A model generated the notes under the pieces. That model saw only the letters and a list, made by a program, of their open reading frames with translations, made no database searches and was not told the origin of the DNA. DNA of 64,000 bases, taken from contig NC_082689.1 in assembly GCF_949987515.2 (NCBI RefSeq), positions 4,406,001-4,470,000 of the forward strand, in the 5' to 3' direction. The translations under genes and the position numbers were made by a program. Source of the DNA: Delphinus delphis. Taxonomy: Eukaryota; Chordata; Mammalia; Artiodactyla; Delphinidae. Below, piece after piece: positions 33,901-45,900 of this stretch (its first letter is position 1; each line of letters opens with the position of its first letter).

Positions 33901-36900
33901 AAAAATGAAGTGACAACATAGTACTTAATTTTGAAAAATGTTCAGAGTATAGCTAAGTGGCTTTCCATATTTAAATAACCTAGTGTATGACATCTACTTA
34001 GTAAATGTTAATTATTTTTAATTTAGAATTTTGATCAATAAAACAAAAATCAAATTATAAAAAAAGAAAAATATTTTTAAGGATTATTTTCATTTTTTAT
34101 CTAAAACTTTTATTTTTTAATATTTTTATTTATATTTTAAATTTATATTTATAATATACTAATATTAGTATATTAGTTTATATTTATACATTTTTATTTT
34201 TTATTATATATATTTAATATATATATTTATATATATTAGTGTATATTTAATAGTATAATATTAAATTATAAAATAAAACTAAAATATTTAAAATTGAAAA
34301 TAAAAAACCTGTTTGTTTGTTTGTTTTTTTAATCCAAGTTGAAAATCTCTGCGCCAGGAGCAGAGTGGAAACCCAGGGCAGTGAGCAGGCCAGACCAGGA
34401 GGCCGAGTGGGTTCTGGCACAGGGGTGGGCAGTGCACTCTGGGATTTCAGCTCCTGAAAGGCCTGGGATCAGACCCTCCAGGAGGACTGGAGCTGGACTC
34501 CCATGGAATCCTGGGCAGGACCGCCCTTCCCAGCTGGGTCAGAGGCAGAGGGAAGGGCCGCAGCCCATTCTGGGTCGTAGTGGGAAACCAGCTTTTCAGC
34601 CAGAAGGCAAGCTGTGGAACACATAAACTCAGAATACATAAAGAAGCCCCACAGTTTAGCAGAAAAACAATCCCACATAACAACAGGTAAAACAAATGGG
34701 TGAACAATTAAAGGAAGAGAAATTGCAGGTGACCGGTAGCACGTGGAAAGATACTGTCTCGGTAGCAGCCGGGAAAGTGGGCGCAGAAGTCTCTCATTTC
34801 TTACTTGTCGTCGTGGCACACATTCTGGCTGTGTGTCTCAGGGCGGTGGCAGGGGCTCTTTTATTCTGGGGAGAGGTGGAGGTGGCAGTGTGGTGTGAAT
34901 CGTGGTTTCAGCTCAGAATCGTGTAGACCCGGGTTCAGACGCTGACCCCGCCTCTGAGGGGCATCACCTCCCTCCCACTCCAGTGGAGCGGCGGGAGGCT
35001 TCCCCAGGGGTGCTTCGAGGATGACACGCAGCATGGAACATGGCAGGTGGTCAGTTTCAGCGCAAGATGTTCACACTTTCTTACCCACGGGAAAGTGGGG
35101 AGCATGCTTGAGGAAGGGCAGATAGTGGAGCAGAGGGCCAGAGGGAATGCCTGGGAATGACCTCAGGAAGGAGATGAGGGATCCCCAGTGAAACAAGGTG
35201 GATTGACCAGCATATTTATCTCCAAATGGCCTCCGAAATGGCAGTAAGGGATTTAAAAGGCTGTAAACACACGAGGGCCAAGAGAACATTTGAGCATTTG
35301 ACAAGAGACATCAGGAAAATGTAAGAGGGAAAGCAGGCTTGGATGAGAGGGGAGAGGTGGGGTAGAGAGCATGGCCTGCAGGCCAGCAGAACCCTGGGAA
35401 GGTCTTTCAGAGGTGGGGGGCACTGGTTGGAGATCAGCAGAGAGCAGGTGCTAAGCTGCTCCCATCCTGGCGGAAGAGGCCGGTGCAGCAGCCTGGACAC
35501 AGGATGCAGGACACAGGTGGGCATGGGAACGGGAGGCCGGGCTGACAGCAGGAAGGCAGTGAGAGCCCGCAGCCCCCTGAACCCGCTTGCTTCTCAGGCT
35601 GGAGGTTGGAGCCGCCCTCGCCAGTGCATCCTGGGAAGACCCTACAGACAGAGACGGGCATTGGCGGGTTTCACCCTCAACCCAGGGAGATGGCCAGGAT
35701 TCTACCCACCCCATCACCCCCGGTTAAGCCCACTGGTTAAGAAGCCCCTTCCCAGACACAGTGAACTTCCGGTTAGCTTTTCAGAACTGGGTCTTGGAAA
35801 TAAAATAGGAGCCAAAAATCAGCCAAATTTTGAAAGAAAATAAAAATCTCTGCCATGAGTGTATTGGTCAGAGTCCCAGCAGGAAAGAGGGCATACTCAG
35901 CAGGGTGGCTAATAAAGGGACCGGTGACAAAGCTGTGAGCTGAATCTCGGGAAACCAAACCAACAAGGATGGGGTGGTGTCCTGGGGGTGGCAGGGCTGT
36001 CACCACCCTAAGGCTTTGCTAGGAGGAGGATCGTTTGTTGACTCACTGGGGGGCCGCAAGAGAGGATACATCCCTATCTCACTCTCCCACTCCCCGGGCT
36101 CCCGGCTGCACCCTCCACTGAGCGGCTCAAACAAGAGCGGGGAGCCAGCCTCCCCAGCCACAGTCTGCACCTTACTTCCTACGGTCAGTGTTATGGTTCC
36201 GAGGTGTGTAGGTGTTGCTTAGAGCTGTACGTCGTTCATTTCACACTGCTGTGTGTTTGTCTGTTGGAGACTATGCTACAATTATTTATCCATTCTCTTA
36301 TTGATGGACGTTTGGAATATCTCCAGGTCTTTGCTTTTATCAAGAAATGCTGCTGTGGTCATTCTTAATGCAGATTTACAAGAGTCTCTCCAGGGTATAA
36401 TTGTTCATTCGTAGTTATGCCCATGTTCAACTTTACAAGGTATTTTCCAAAGTATTTGTTCCAATTCGTACTCCACCAGCTATGTATATGGACAGATCAG
36501 GTAACTATTCTGGTTATCAACTTCCTCATCTTTTAAATGGGTATAATAATACTGGCTTTACCGGTATAGTGAGGAATCACTTTATATCATTTAGGCAAAA
36601 GGCTTTTTAAACTATTTATTTGATGATAAGAGCCGTGGTCGTATCCAAAAATCACACGCATAACAAAACAGGACATAAGTGGTCCAAAGAGCCTTGCAGC
36701 CATGCACAGTGTCCTTAGCGCACATTTACGGTGTGTTACATTTTGTTATACCAGATGCCCAATATGTATGCCTTGCAGAGTAATTTTTTCTTCTTGTATT
36801 GTTGACCCTGTCGTCCCTCAGAATGTATAATAAGATGTGGCATCAGACCCAGGAAGCCCTCAGTTCTTTGCTTGATAAAGAATCTGAGAAGATGATGGAA

Positions 36901-39900
36901 CCACAAAGAAATCAAGTTTTCATCTTCCAGATGTTAGCCACCTTCTACATAAAATATGTGCAGATCTTTAGAAACCTGGAGAACGTCTATGACCAGATGG
37001 TCCATCCACAGAAACGCATACTGATCCGAAAACTCCTGGACGGGGTGATGGGTCGCATCCTGGAGCTGAAGAATGAGATGGTTGAATTGGAATTAACCGA
37101 GTTTCATTACTTGGATGATATCTTACAGGATCTAAAGTTGGTTCCCGTAAGTACTCAGGGTGTTTTTCATATTGGTTTCTTCTTATAAATAAGATATATA
37201 GGCCTGTAACCAATACTCTGCAGACTTTCTAGTCGCATTTATTAGTTGCATGTCGTATTGAAAGTCGAAGCACAGCCCTTCAGTGAAACTATACTGCCGT
37301 GGACAAGGATTGGGTTTGCCCAGTTTTGGGCGCAGACAGATCTTTGCACGGTCCTGGGGTCTGCTGGACACCGCTGTTGTGGCCTTACCTGTCACCATGG
37401 TGTCTGCCCAGGTAGGTTGGAATGGAGTAGGACGAGCCTTTCCCAAACATCCTCCCAATTTCCAATAGCCATGCCCCTACTTCTGTTTCCAAAGGAAATC
37501 TCTCTCTGGCCTTTGCTTCCCATCATCTTCTCGATGAGCAGCCTGTTGGTTCCAAATTCCCAGGAGGATGCATCTCCTCCTTTGCTTTGGGTCCATGGTG
37601 ACTCAGGAGGTGTATGGCAATGGGACTTTGAGCCTCCGACACCAAAGAAGGGCTCCCTCCCCTTCTCTCTGATGCCCTGAGCACTCCCTGCCGGCACCTG
37701 TAACCACAGTGCCTACCTGTGAGCATTCTGTCCTGCAGCTGCCCTTACGACCACTGCCTGAGGCCCGGGATCTCGTCTGGCTGGGTCTCTAGGGGCTGGT
37801 GAACACCCCGTTTCAGTGTGAGGAGTCATATGAGTTCAGTCTTCATCTTGAAAAGATCGTTTCCCTAAAATAAAATTAGGAAGAGAAAGCGTTTAGTTTT
37901 CTACACGGGGTTTAATATTTCTTCCTTTTGAAAATATTCAGCCTTCTATAAAAGGATGTCCCTCTCTGGGATAAACTTTCCTAGCGTTATTACTGCATTG
38001 AATCAGAATGGACTAAAGAGAATACCAGGAATGAGTGAAGATGTTGAAGATCGTCTCAAAATGTTCGTGTTTGTTGCGTTCGAGTATAAGAGCATGGGTT
38101 AAAGCACTAGATTTTTTAGGTCAGGAGTACTTTACCCACCCGCAGTGTGAAAATATCAAGAACAACTCAGGACAAACATGAAATAAATAGTCATTAAGTC
38201 ATAATAATAAATTTAATTAATGAGGTAATATTCAATGTATTAATTTAATTCTAAGAATATTAAGTAATACTCCTAAATTTAAGGAATAAGCAGTTTATGA
38301 AATTTAAATGGTGGGCTCCTTCAGTTTTTTCCCTGCTTTTCATCCTGTCTCAGCCCCTCTGCACTGGCTGGTTCATCTTCTTGAAGGCCATGAGCATTGA
38401 GAAGGGTGATGACTGAGTGACATCACCCAGGCAGCCTTCCTGATAGGAGACGATGAACTACGTGCTCTGCCAGCCCTGGAGGGTGTTGATGGAGCAGTAC
38501 AATGACACTGAGCTCCAGGTGCTTAGGGGTGCTTCACGCTGCCTCAGCACAGGCTCCAGGAACAGTGCCCTTGCCAGGGAGACACACATGGACCAGCCTC
38601 TGGGGATACCTGTGTGGCCCAGTTCTGCATTTCAGGGTGAAAGCTTGACCAACCAGCATCCTCTGTGGCTGGGCCTCTGTGGCTATCACCCACAGCTCCT
38701 CTGTGTTTTGTTGGGCCAGCACGCAGATATTCATACAACATGACCACCCCTGACCGTGGCTCAGGGATGGAGACCTTGGTGGCTGCACCAGCCGGTCCTT
38801 CCTTGAGAGATTCTGAAACTGGGACAGAGAGAGAGTACTTTCTGTCTCCAGTTCTGAACTGTAGTCTCCCAAACTTGTAAGTAGTTGGAGCCTTTGTTCA
38901 CCAGATGCTCCAAAGAAAGAAGCTTCAGAGAGAAAGAGCGAGAGAATAGAGAGAGAGGAGAACAAAGCAGGATCCAAGAGGAGTACAAGGAAACGGCAAG
39001 TTCCTGAAGGCATCGTCTCCCCTGGACACATCCCTGATGCTGGCAGACACCCAGCTTTGTTCCTGCCCTTGTCCCAAGAGGCCCCAGATCCTTCCATCAA
39101 TGTCCCCTTTGGCTAAACTAGCCAGAAGACTGTTTCTTTAGGTCCCCATAACATAGAGAAACACGTAGAGAAGAGAGAGATTCTCTGTTCCAACAAATTT
39201 ACTTTGATGCCACCCCATGGAGAATGGAAACCCCAAGGCATCTGTGATGGGCATAAAATATATCACGGATGGGGGCTTCCGTGGTGGCGCAGCGGTTGGG
39301 AGTCCGCCTGCCGATTCAGGGAACGCGGGTTCGTTCCCCGGTCTGGGAAGATCCCACATGCCGCGGAGCGGCTGGGTCCGTGAGCCATGGCCGCTGAGAC
39401 TGCGCGTCCGGAGCCTGTGCTCCGCAGCGGGAGAGGCCACAACAGTGAGAGGCCAGTGTACCGCAGGAAAAAAAAAAAAAAAAAAAGAAGAAAAAAAAAA
39501 AATATATATATATATATCTCACGGATGGGATGCGGCAGCAAGCCTGAAGCAAGGGATACCTACGTTCCCCTCTCTTGCATTCTCAAGTGCTCTGTTTCCT
39601 CACCTTCAAAATCCTAACTGTAACTTTATTGGTCCTACATGGACCAGACAGAGCCACGTCAGTAAAGTTTCGTCTTAAAATTTAGAAAAGCACAACACTT
39701 GAACATGCTTATTAATAAACAAAAATCACAACATTAGATAAAAGTGTCATCATTCTCCACTGACTGTCCACACTCACCCACTGGACCCTAGAAGCTCAGT
39801 CTCAGTTCACCCCAAACACTCCGTTAGCCTAGGAAAGTTTTGGTTTTCAAAAAGTGCTGCCACTTCCTGGAAGTCCTGGTTGTGCTATTCCACCAAGTCC

Positions 39901-42900
39901 TAAAGAGACAGTCCTGTATGCCAAAATGCTTTTTCAAGGGAAGGCCTATTCAGAATTCTCTGGACTGGGGAGATGTGGGGAGTCACACCAGAATGGGAAA
40001 AGGCAGAGCTGATCACCAGAACTTAGCTTCCCCCCAGTCAACTGGTCTACCAGAAGGCAGCCATGAGTGTTCTCATAGAGTATCTAGGACAGTGTTTCTA
40101 GATACTAGGGCCAAAGGCCCACCCATATTCTTGAATAACACTTCTACAATCTTGATTATTGACCTTGGAATGGTAAACATTCATTTGACCTCCACTAATT
40201 TGAAATATCTGTACATAAATGAAGAGCAGAAGTTTATATTTGTGTATAAAAACAAGTTTCCTAATAAAGCAAATTAATTTTGTAAATGATTTTTGTAACG
40301 GGGTAATTTAGGTCAAAATAAAACCAAATTATTTTTTTTAATTGTGACTGTTCACGTACACATGGTCAGTGGTGCTAATGATAAATTATTAGGTTTAATT
40401 CAAAGACCTCTATAGCTCAATTCTGTGCTATCCTAATTTGCATTATTATTTTAGGTAAGCTCAGATAATATTATATTTCTTTAAAGAAAATTTGTTAAGC
40501 TGTCATTGGTTAATTGAGGCCTAATCGATATGAATTACTGGAATTTTACAGTAATGATCAAAATGGGCTATGGTTACACTTTCTCCTTTTGACTTCATTT
40601 ATGTCTCCTTAGCGGGAAGGAACTGTCTTCACACCACTGGCTTCATCACCTCTTAAGTGAGGATGGGAAGTAAAGTGAGTCTCTGATGCCCTTGTCCTAA
40701 CTGTATGTTTTAAATGGATTTGAGTCCTGGAATCATGACCAAAATGCTCTTCTGCTTTCTCTTCTCTAGCAACAGTTAGATATCCCCATACCGAAGTATT
40801 TTCTGAAGGAGAGGTTGGAAGTAATAAAAGGAAGAGAGAAAATCCTTGCTCAACTATTAGCCGACAGTGGATTAGGCATAACTGAAGAGGTTCGTATATC
40901 ATTTTAACAAACATTATTCCATAATCTGTAAAACCTCCTTTTCTGCTGTTCCTAATTGTGCGACAAACAAGAAGACTGTTTTCGATGCGAGGAGCGTGGC
41001 ACCCTTCCTCCCGTGTTATTCAGTCACTAAGGAGTTGCATAACCTTTGGGTGTGTTTTTGACCAGTCGTAACCATTCTTTTTTTAAGATCAAAACATAGT
41101 ACTTCGTTGGTTAAATCAGCATCTCTAAGACTGAGTAGATTATTGACTCAGTTTACTGGTTCATCTCAAAGTCACCCAGCCTACAGTCAGAAGCAGAATG
41201 TCGTTCATATAAAATAATTAAGTGCTGAGATAGCTAGGAGCTAAAAAATTATGACACTCTCTGAAAATGCCGATTGACCTCTTGTAACTTCAAGCTGAGT
41301 GGCACTTAGATCACCTCGAATGGACTGTCTCTGGGGAAAGCGGGGGAAACCCTTAGAGACTCCCCTGGAAAGTCAAGGGCAGAACCCAGTGGGTGTTCTG
41401 GCCCCATTCCTCCTATATCCCCAGTATGTGCGCGGCTGCCCCCTTCCCGGTTTCCGCAGCTGTCTTCGCTCCGACCCTCACTGCCTTCTCATGGATTCTG
41501 TGGTCATCTCCGTTCAGCCTTCTGGTGGGCAGCCCTTTCCACAGGGCACTGCCAGATGAACCTGATCAACCCCTCACTGCCGGCAAAACAGTGCCTCCCG
41601 CCTCTGGCTGGTCTTCACGGCCCAGGCATTAAGGCGGCAGGTGAGCATCACACAGGGACAGTTCAGAGTGGCCGGGGCACTGTTAGCAGCTATGCTGAGA
41701 CTGCGTGCAGCCTGGGTGCACAGGGCAAACCGACACCTGTGGTCTTGGGGCAGGTAGGCCCCGTGGGGTACTGCCAGCCATGGTGTGAAGGAAGATTCCA
41801 GGTGCACCCAGGATGGCAGGGGGGAGGGAGAAGTGTGTGCCCTGTCTGCCTGCCGAGGGACACACCTGAAGTGCATGCACTGCCTCAGCAGACACACCAC
41901 GCCCCGAGCTGTCTGTCCTTTTGCACAGGCAGCGTCTCGCCGCAGCGAGGGTTTGGTCTCCTCGCTGTATCCCTGTCAATGTGATGCTAATTCTGCAGAG
42001 CCCAAGGTGGCCCAACATCCCTGGAGAAACCTTTCTTGACCCACCTCACTCCCGACCACCCCTCCTTCCTGTGCCCCTTCTCCAAGCGACCGGCCCCCCT
42101 TCTACATTCTACGTTCCTTGAAGTGGATTCCTGGGAATCTGGCCTGGGGGTTGTCCAGCCGTTCCTTCACCACAGGCTCCTGGGTCTGTGCCGTCTGTCA
42201 CCGCATCATCACCAGAACGGAGCCCTCCCTCCCCAGGAATCCACCCCAAAGAGGCCCTGGCCCAAAGCGTTGACAAGCAGTGCAGAATCCGCGGAAGATC
42301 TTCTAGGGAAGACAGAGAAGGGAGGTTCCACGGCACACGCTGCAGTCAAACCCAAAGATCTCCTCTCTGCCGTTTCTCCTCCCCACTGTCCCTCCCGGTT
42401 TGTGCGGGGTCGGCAGCAGGAAGGTTTCTCTCCTCCCTCACTCCGCATCCAGCCCTGGTGGCTCCTTTCTCCTTGTTAGGTCGAGCCGTTCATCTCTGCT
42501 CCAGGCCCTGCTTCAGGGGTGCCTAATGCCCCGCAGAACACGGGGCTTCTGAGCAACACCCAGGCACCTGTGTGACCTTCCCATGCCCTTCAGTGTCTCA
42601 CTGGACCCCCGCTCTCACCTTAAGCTGCTTATTTCTTGCAGGTATATGCAATGTATACCCCAAGAAGGATTTTGATAAGGGAAAATGACTGCCCACTGCT
42701 ATAGTGGTCATGCAGAATATTTCACTGATGTTCGAAAACTCCTTGTCGGACTGAGTAGATGACACAAAATCCCTCACTAGTATCCCGTAAAAGCTGAAAT
42801 TATTTTAGAATGGCAGTATGGAACCTAAAGGAAATAGACGATAATAACTAACGTTTGCCGGGCACCTGCTCTGGGCTTAAGGGTTTTTACATACATCAGC

Positions 42901-45900
42901 TGCTTTAATGGCAGCATAATATTCATTTTACCCTCATGTGCAAAATGCATCATCGAAAAGGAGTGCTCACTGCAAATTCGAAGCAGTGAGATCCCTCTGA
43001 AAACCAAACCCTGAGCAATTGTTGTCTGAAAGAGCTTCCTCCCGTAAGGCTCTAGGTGTCCCCATGCTGGGGGCAGTGGGTGCTTTCGTGGAAAGAGCGT
43101 GGCCGTCTCGGTTCCAGTGGGCCCCACCCCTGACTAACCGTGGGAACTTGCGTAAATTATTTTACTGTTTCCACGCTCGGTCTTCTTAAGTGGTCACAGT
43201 AATACCTGTCTTGACCTTTGCTCTGTGAAGTGGATGAGAACGCATGTGAAGAGCATCTGGCATCTGTGGGTCCTCAGTAAATGTCCCGTTTCTCCCCTAC
43301 TTGCCCCTTTCTCTGCACCGTCCCCTGTTGCACAGAGAAATGACCGGACCGTCCCGGGAAACTTTGGTCCAGGGGCTGAATTGGAGCACCTCTACCTGGT
43401 CCCACAGCGTCTTGCCCTGGACCCTGATGGGGTGGCCATTGCTGTCCTCTGAGGCCTGGAAAAAGACTCAGCCCATGATGGAGTGTTTTTCGAATTCGAA
43501 AGGCCTCTCCCTTCTGCCTCTATCCACGCAGGAGGCTTGGGTGAAGCTAGGCCAGGCCCACAGCTTATCCCTCCTTCCAGGGACAACGCCTGAGCTCACG
43601 CAGGACCCAGGATGCCCCCAGCAGCCTTGCTCTTGTCCCTCTCCTCAGAAGACAGCACCGCGCCTCACCGGACCTTGCCAAAACACACCCCGCTTGAGAT
43701 CTCCAAAGACAATATCCTATTGCATGAGCCTGATTTTCTCAGTCTTGATAGTAACTATCACATTCAGATGTTTTAAAGTGCAAGTGTGCAGGCACTGGCA
43801 CACAGTTCCCATATAAAGGTTTTTTTATTAATTAATTTTTATTGGAGTATAGTTGCTTTACAATGTCGTGTTAGCCCCTACTGTACAGCAAAATGAATCA
43901 GCCATGCATGCACATCTATCCCCTCCCTTTTGGACTTCCCTCCCATTTAGGTCACCACAGAGCATTAAGTAGAGTTCCCTGTGCTATACAGTATGTTCTC
44001 ATTAGTTATCTATTTTATGTATAGTATCAATAGTGTATATATGTCAACCCCAATCTCCCAATTCCTCCCACCCCGCCTTTTCCCCCTTGGTATCCATACA
44101 TTTGTTCTGTGTCTGTGTCTCTATTTCTGCTCTGCCAATTAGGTCATCTATACCATTTTTCTAGATTCCACATATATGTGTTAATATATGATAAAGTTAA
44201 ATAGATATCCCTAAAGTGATTTTAATATTAGTCATATTCACTACATCATCCTGTAATTGATATTAAAGTCAGCATTTGACTTCATCTATATTTCACATTT
44301 CAAATTCTCATAGTAGATATGTTTTGAATTTGTACATTTCTACTATTAAGTGAATGAACAGTGACAGCAATTTCAAGTTTATTTCAATCCATTTTATTGG
44401 CATTCCTCGTATAATTTGCTACCAACCTAAAACCTTGTGGAGCTAATTAGTATTTTGTTCAAAACGGTAGAGGAGAGCTTAAGGGTCCTTAAGTATGGGC
44501 CCATGGCGTGAATGAGGCATAGTATCAAAATATATGTGTTCACGGGAAAAAATGATTCATATCGAATGGCTATCATGCTCTCTATCAGCAGTTTGGAGAC
44601 TCTCAGCAGGGTGGTGTTAGAAGTTAGCATGTGATGTTTCTGGAATCAGCTGACGTCATGAACATGTTTAAACATTGATTTATCTTAAATGTTTTTGCAG
44701 AAATACCCTGTAAAGCCTATCCCCCTAGAAGAGGCTGTTAAATTAATCCAGGTCGCTGAGAGGGCGCGGCAAGGGCGCCTAAGAGCCATGTTCATGAAGC
44801 AGATCTATCTTCAAGAATTCAGAGCAATGCAAGCCAGGCTACTGGGCGAGAGAGTGGCCGACGTGGGGACTGCCGCACTGTGTATCCAGAAGGTGGGAAC
44901 GGGGCGCTTTTGGACTCGGGGGCAAGGTGTCTTGACACAGCTGGAGATGCAGACCAGGGACGGGGGTGAGCTCTGAAACTCCAAATCCCCACATCCTACC
45001 TTTAGTAGGACTGGCCTAAATTCCAGAAGGACTGATTTTCTTACCCTGGGGAAACTGTTAAGCAAGCTTCGTTATGTTTTTTTAAATTTTGTTATAAATA
45101 GGTGTGAAACTCAGGCATTTTGTTGAAATATTTTTAAAGATCACCGATAACTGTTGGAAAGAATGTTGCTATATAAGTCCTCACTGAATTTTTAAAAAGA
45201 CATTTACACGCAGCCGTGGTAGTTATAGAAGGGGAGCGGGTTAACACCTGGGAGCTTGCAGAAGCGTGTGCCGTTTGCGGAAGCTCCAGTGACCACCACT
45301 AATAACCAGAACACAGGTGGTCCTTTCAGAAGGGGCCCTTGAAGTTTCCTTCCCTTTGTCAGATGACCACCTTCGAGTTATACCCCATCTTTTTTCAAAT
45401 TGTGACTGAGGTTGCTCATGGGAAAATGCAGAAGATGGCAACGTGACACAAGTTAGAATTAGGTTGGGGAGAAAGTAAGTACAAGGACATAAAACAGAGC
45501 CAGAAGATCAGGAATCTTGTCCCTAATTGTGTTTGAATGGGAGTGGCGGGGGTGCTGGGGAGAGACAGATAGACTATTTTCTTTCAAGGTTCTGTGAGGA
45601 TATAAGGTTTTTCAATATTTATTTTATTGAAGTATAGTTGACTTGCAATGTTGTGTTAATTTCTGCTATACAGAAAAGTGATTCAGTTATACATATATAT
45701 ATTCTTTTTCATATTCTTTTCCATTATGGCTTATCTCAGGATATTGCATATAGTTTCCTGTGTTCTACAGTAAGACCTTGCTGTTTATCCATTCTATACA
45801 TAATAGTTTGCATCTGCTCATCCCCAAACCATCCCCACCCCCACCCCAAGCCTTGGCAACCAGAAGTCTGTTCTCTATGGGATATAAAGTTTTAAATGAG

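Larger units (their letters stand above)
27926..36821 (+). other. IQCA1: IQCA1 intron 1
   Basis: It runs from GTAAGT at 27926 to CAG at 36819-36821 and is 8.9 kb long. Repeats inside are listed separately. The remaining stretches (27930-28490, 29450-30180, 31000-32700, 33630-34070, 35060-36220) show no exon or named repeat that I can support. Confidence 0.8.
40890..44700 (+). other. IQCA1: IQCA1 intron 3
   Basis: It runs from GTTCGT to GCAG and is 3.8 kb. 41290-42640 is GC-rich with many chance frames (up to 147 codons, 42036-42479) on both strands and no recognised gene. Confidence 0.8.

Noticed and set aside
35343..35843. 166-codon forward open frame in intron 1
   Set aside because: GC-rich sequence with competing reverse frames, no family features and no match to IQCA1 continuity.
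38534..39100. 188-codon reverse-strand open frame, the longest not assigned to L1 apart from the RT block
   Set aside because: No recognisable domain and low-complexity leucine/serine composition. It lies within an intron, and a forward-strand shadow frame overlaps it. Chance is the simplest reading.
41299..42526. Cluster of 80-147 codon frames on both strands in intron 3
   Set aside because: Overlapping frames in all directions in GC-rich DNA indicate few stop codons rather than a gene. The known exons 3 and 4 join in frame without it.
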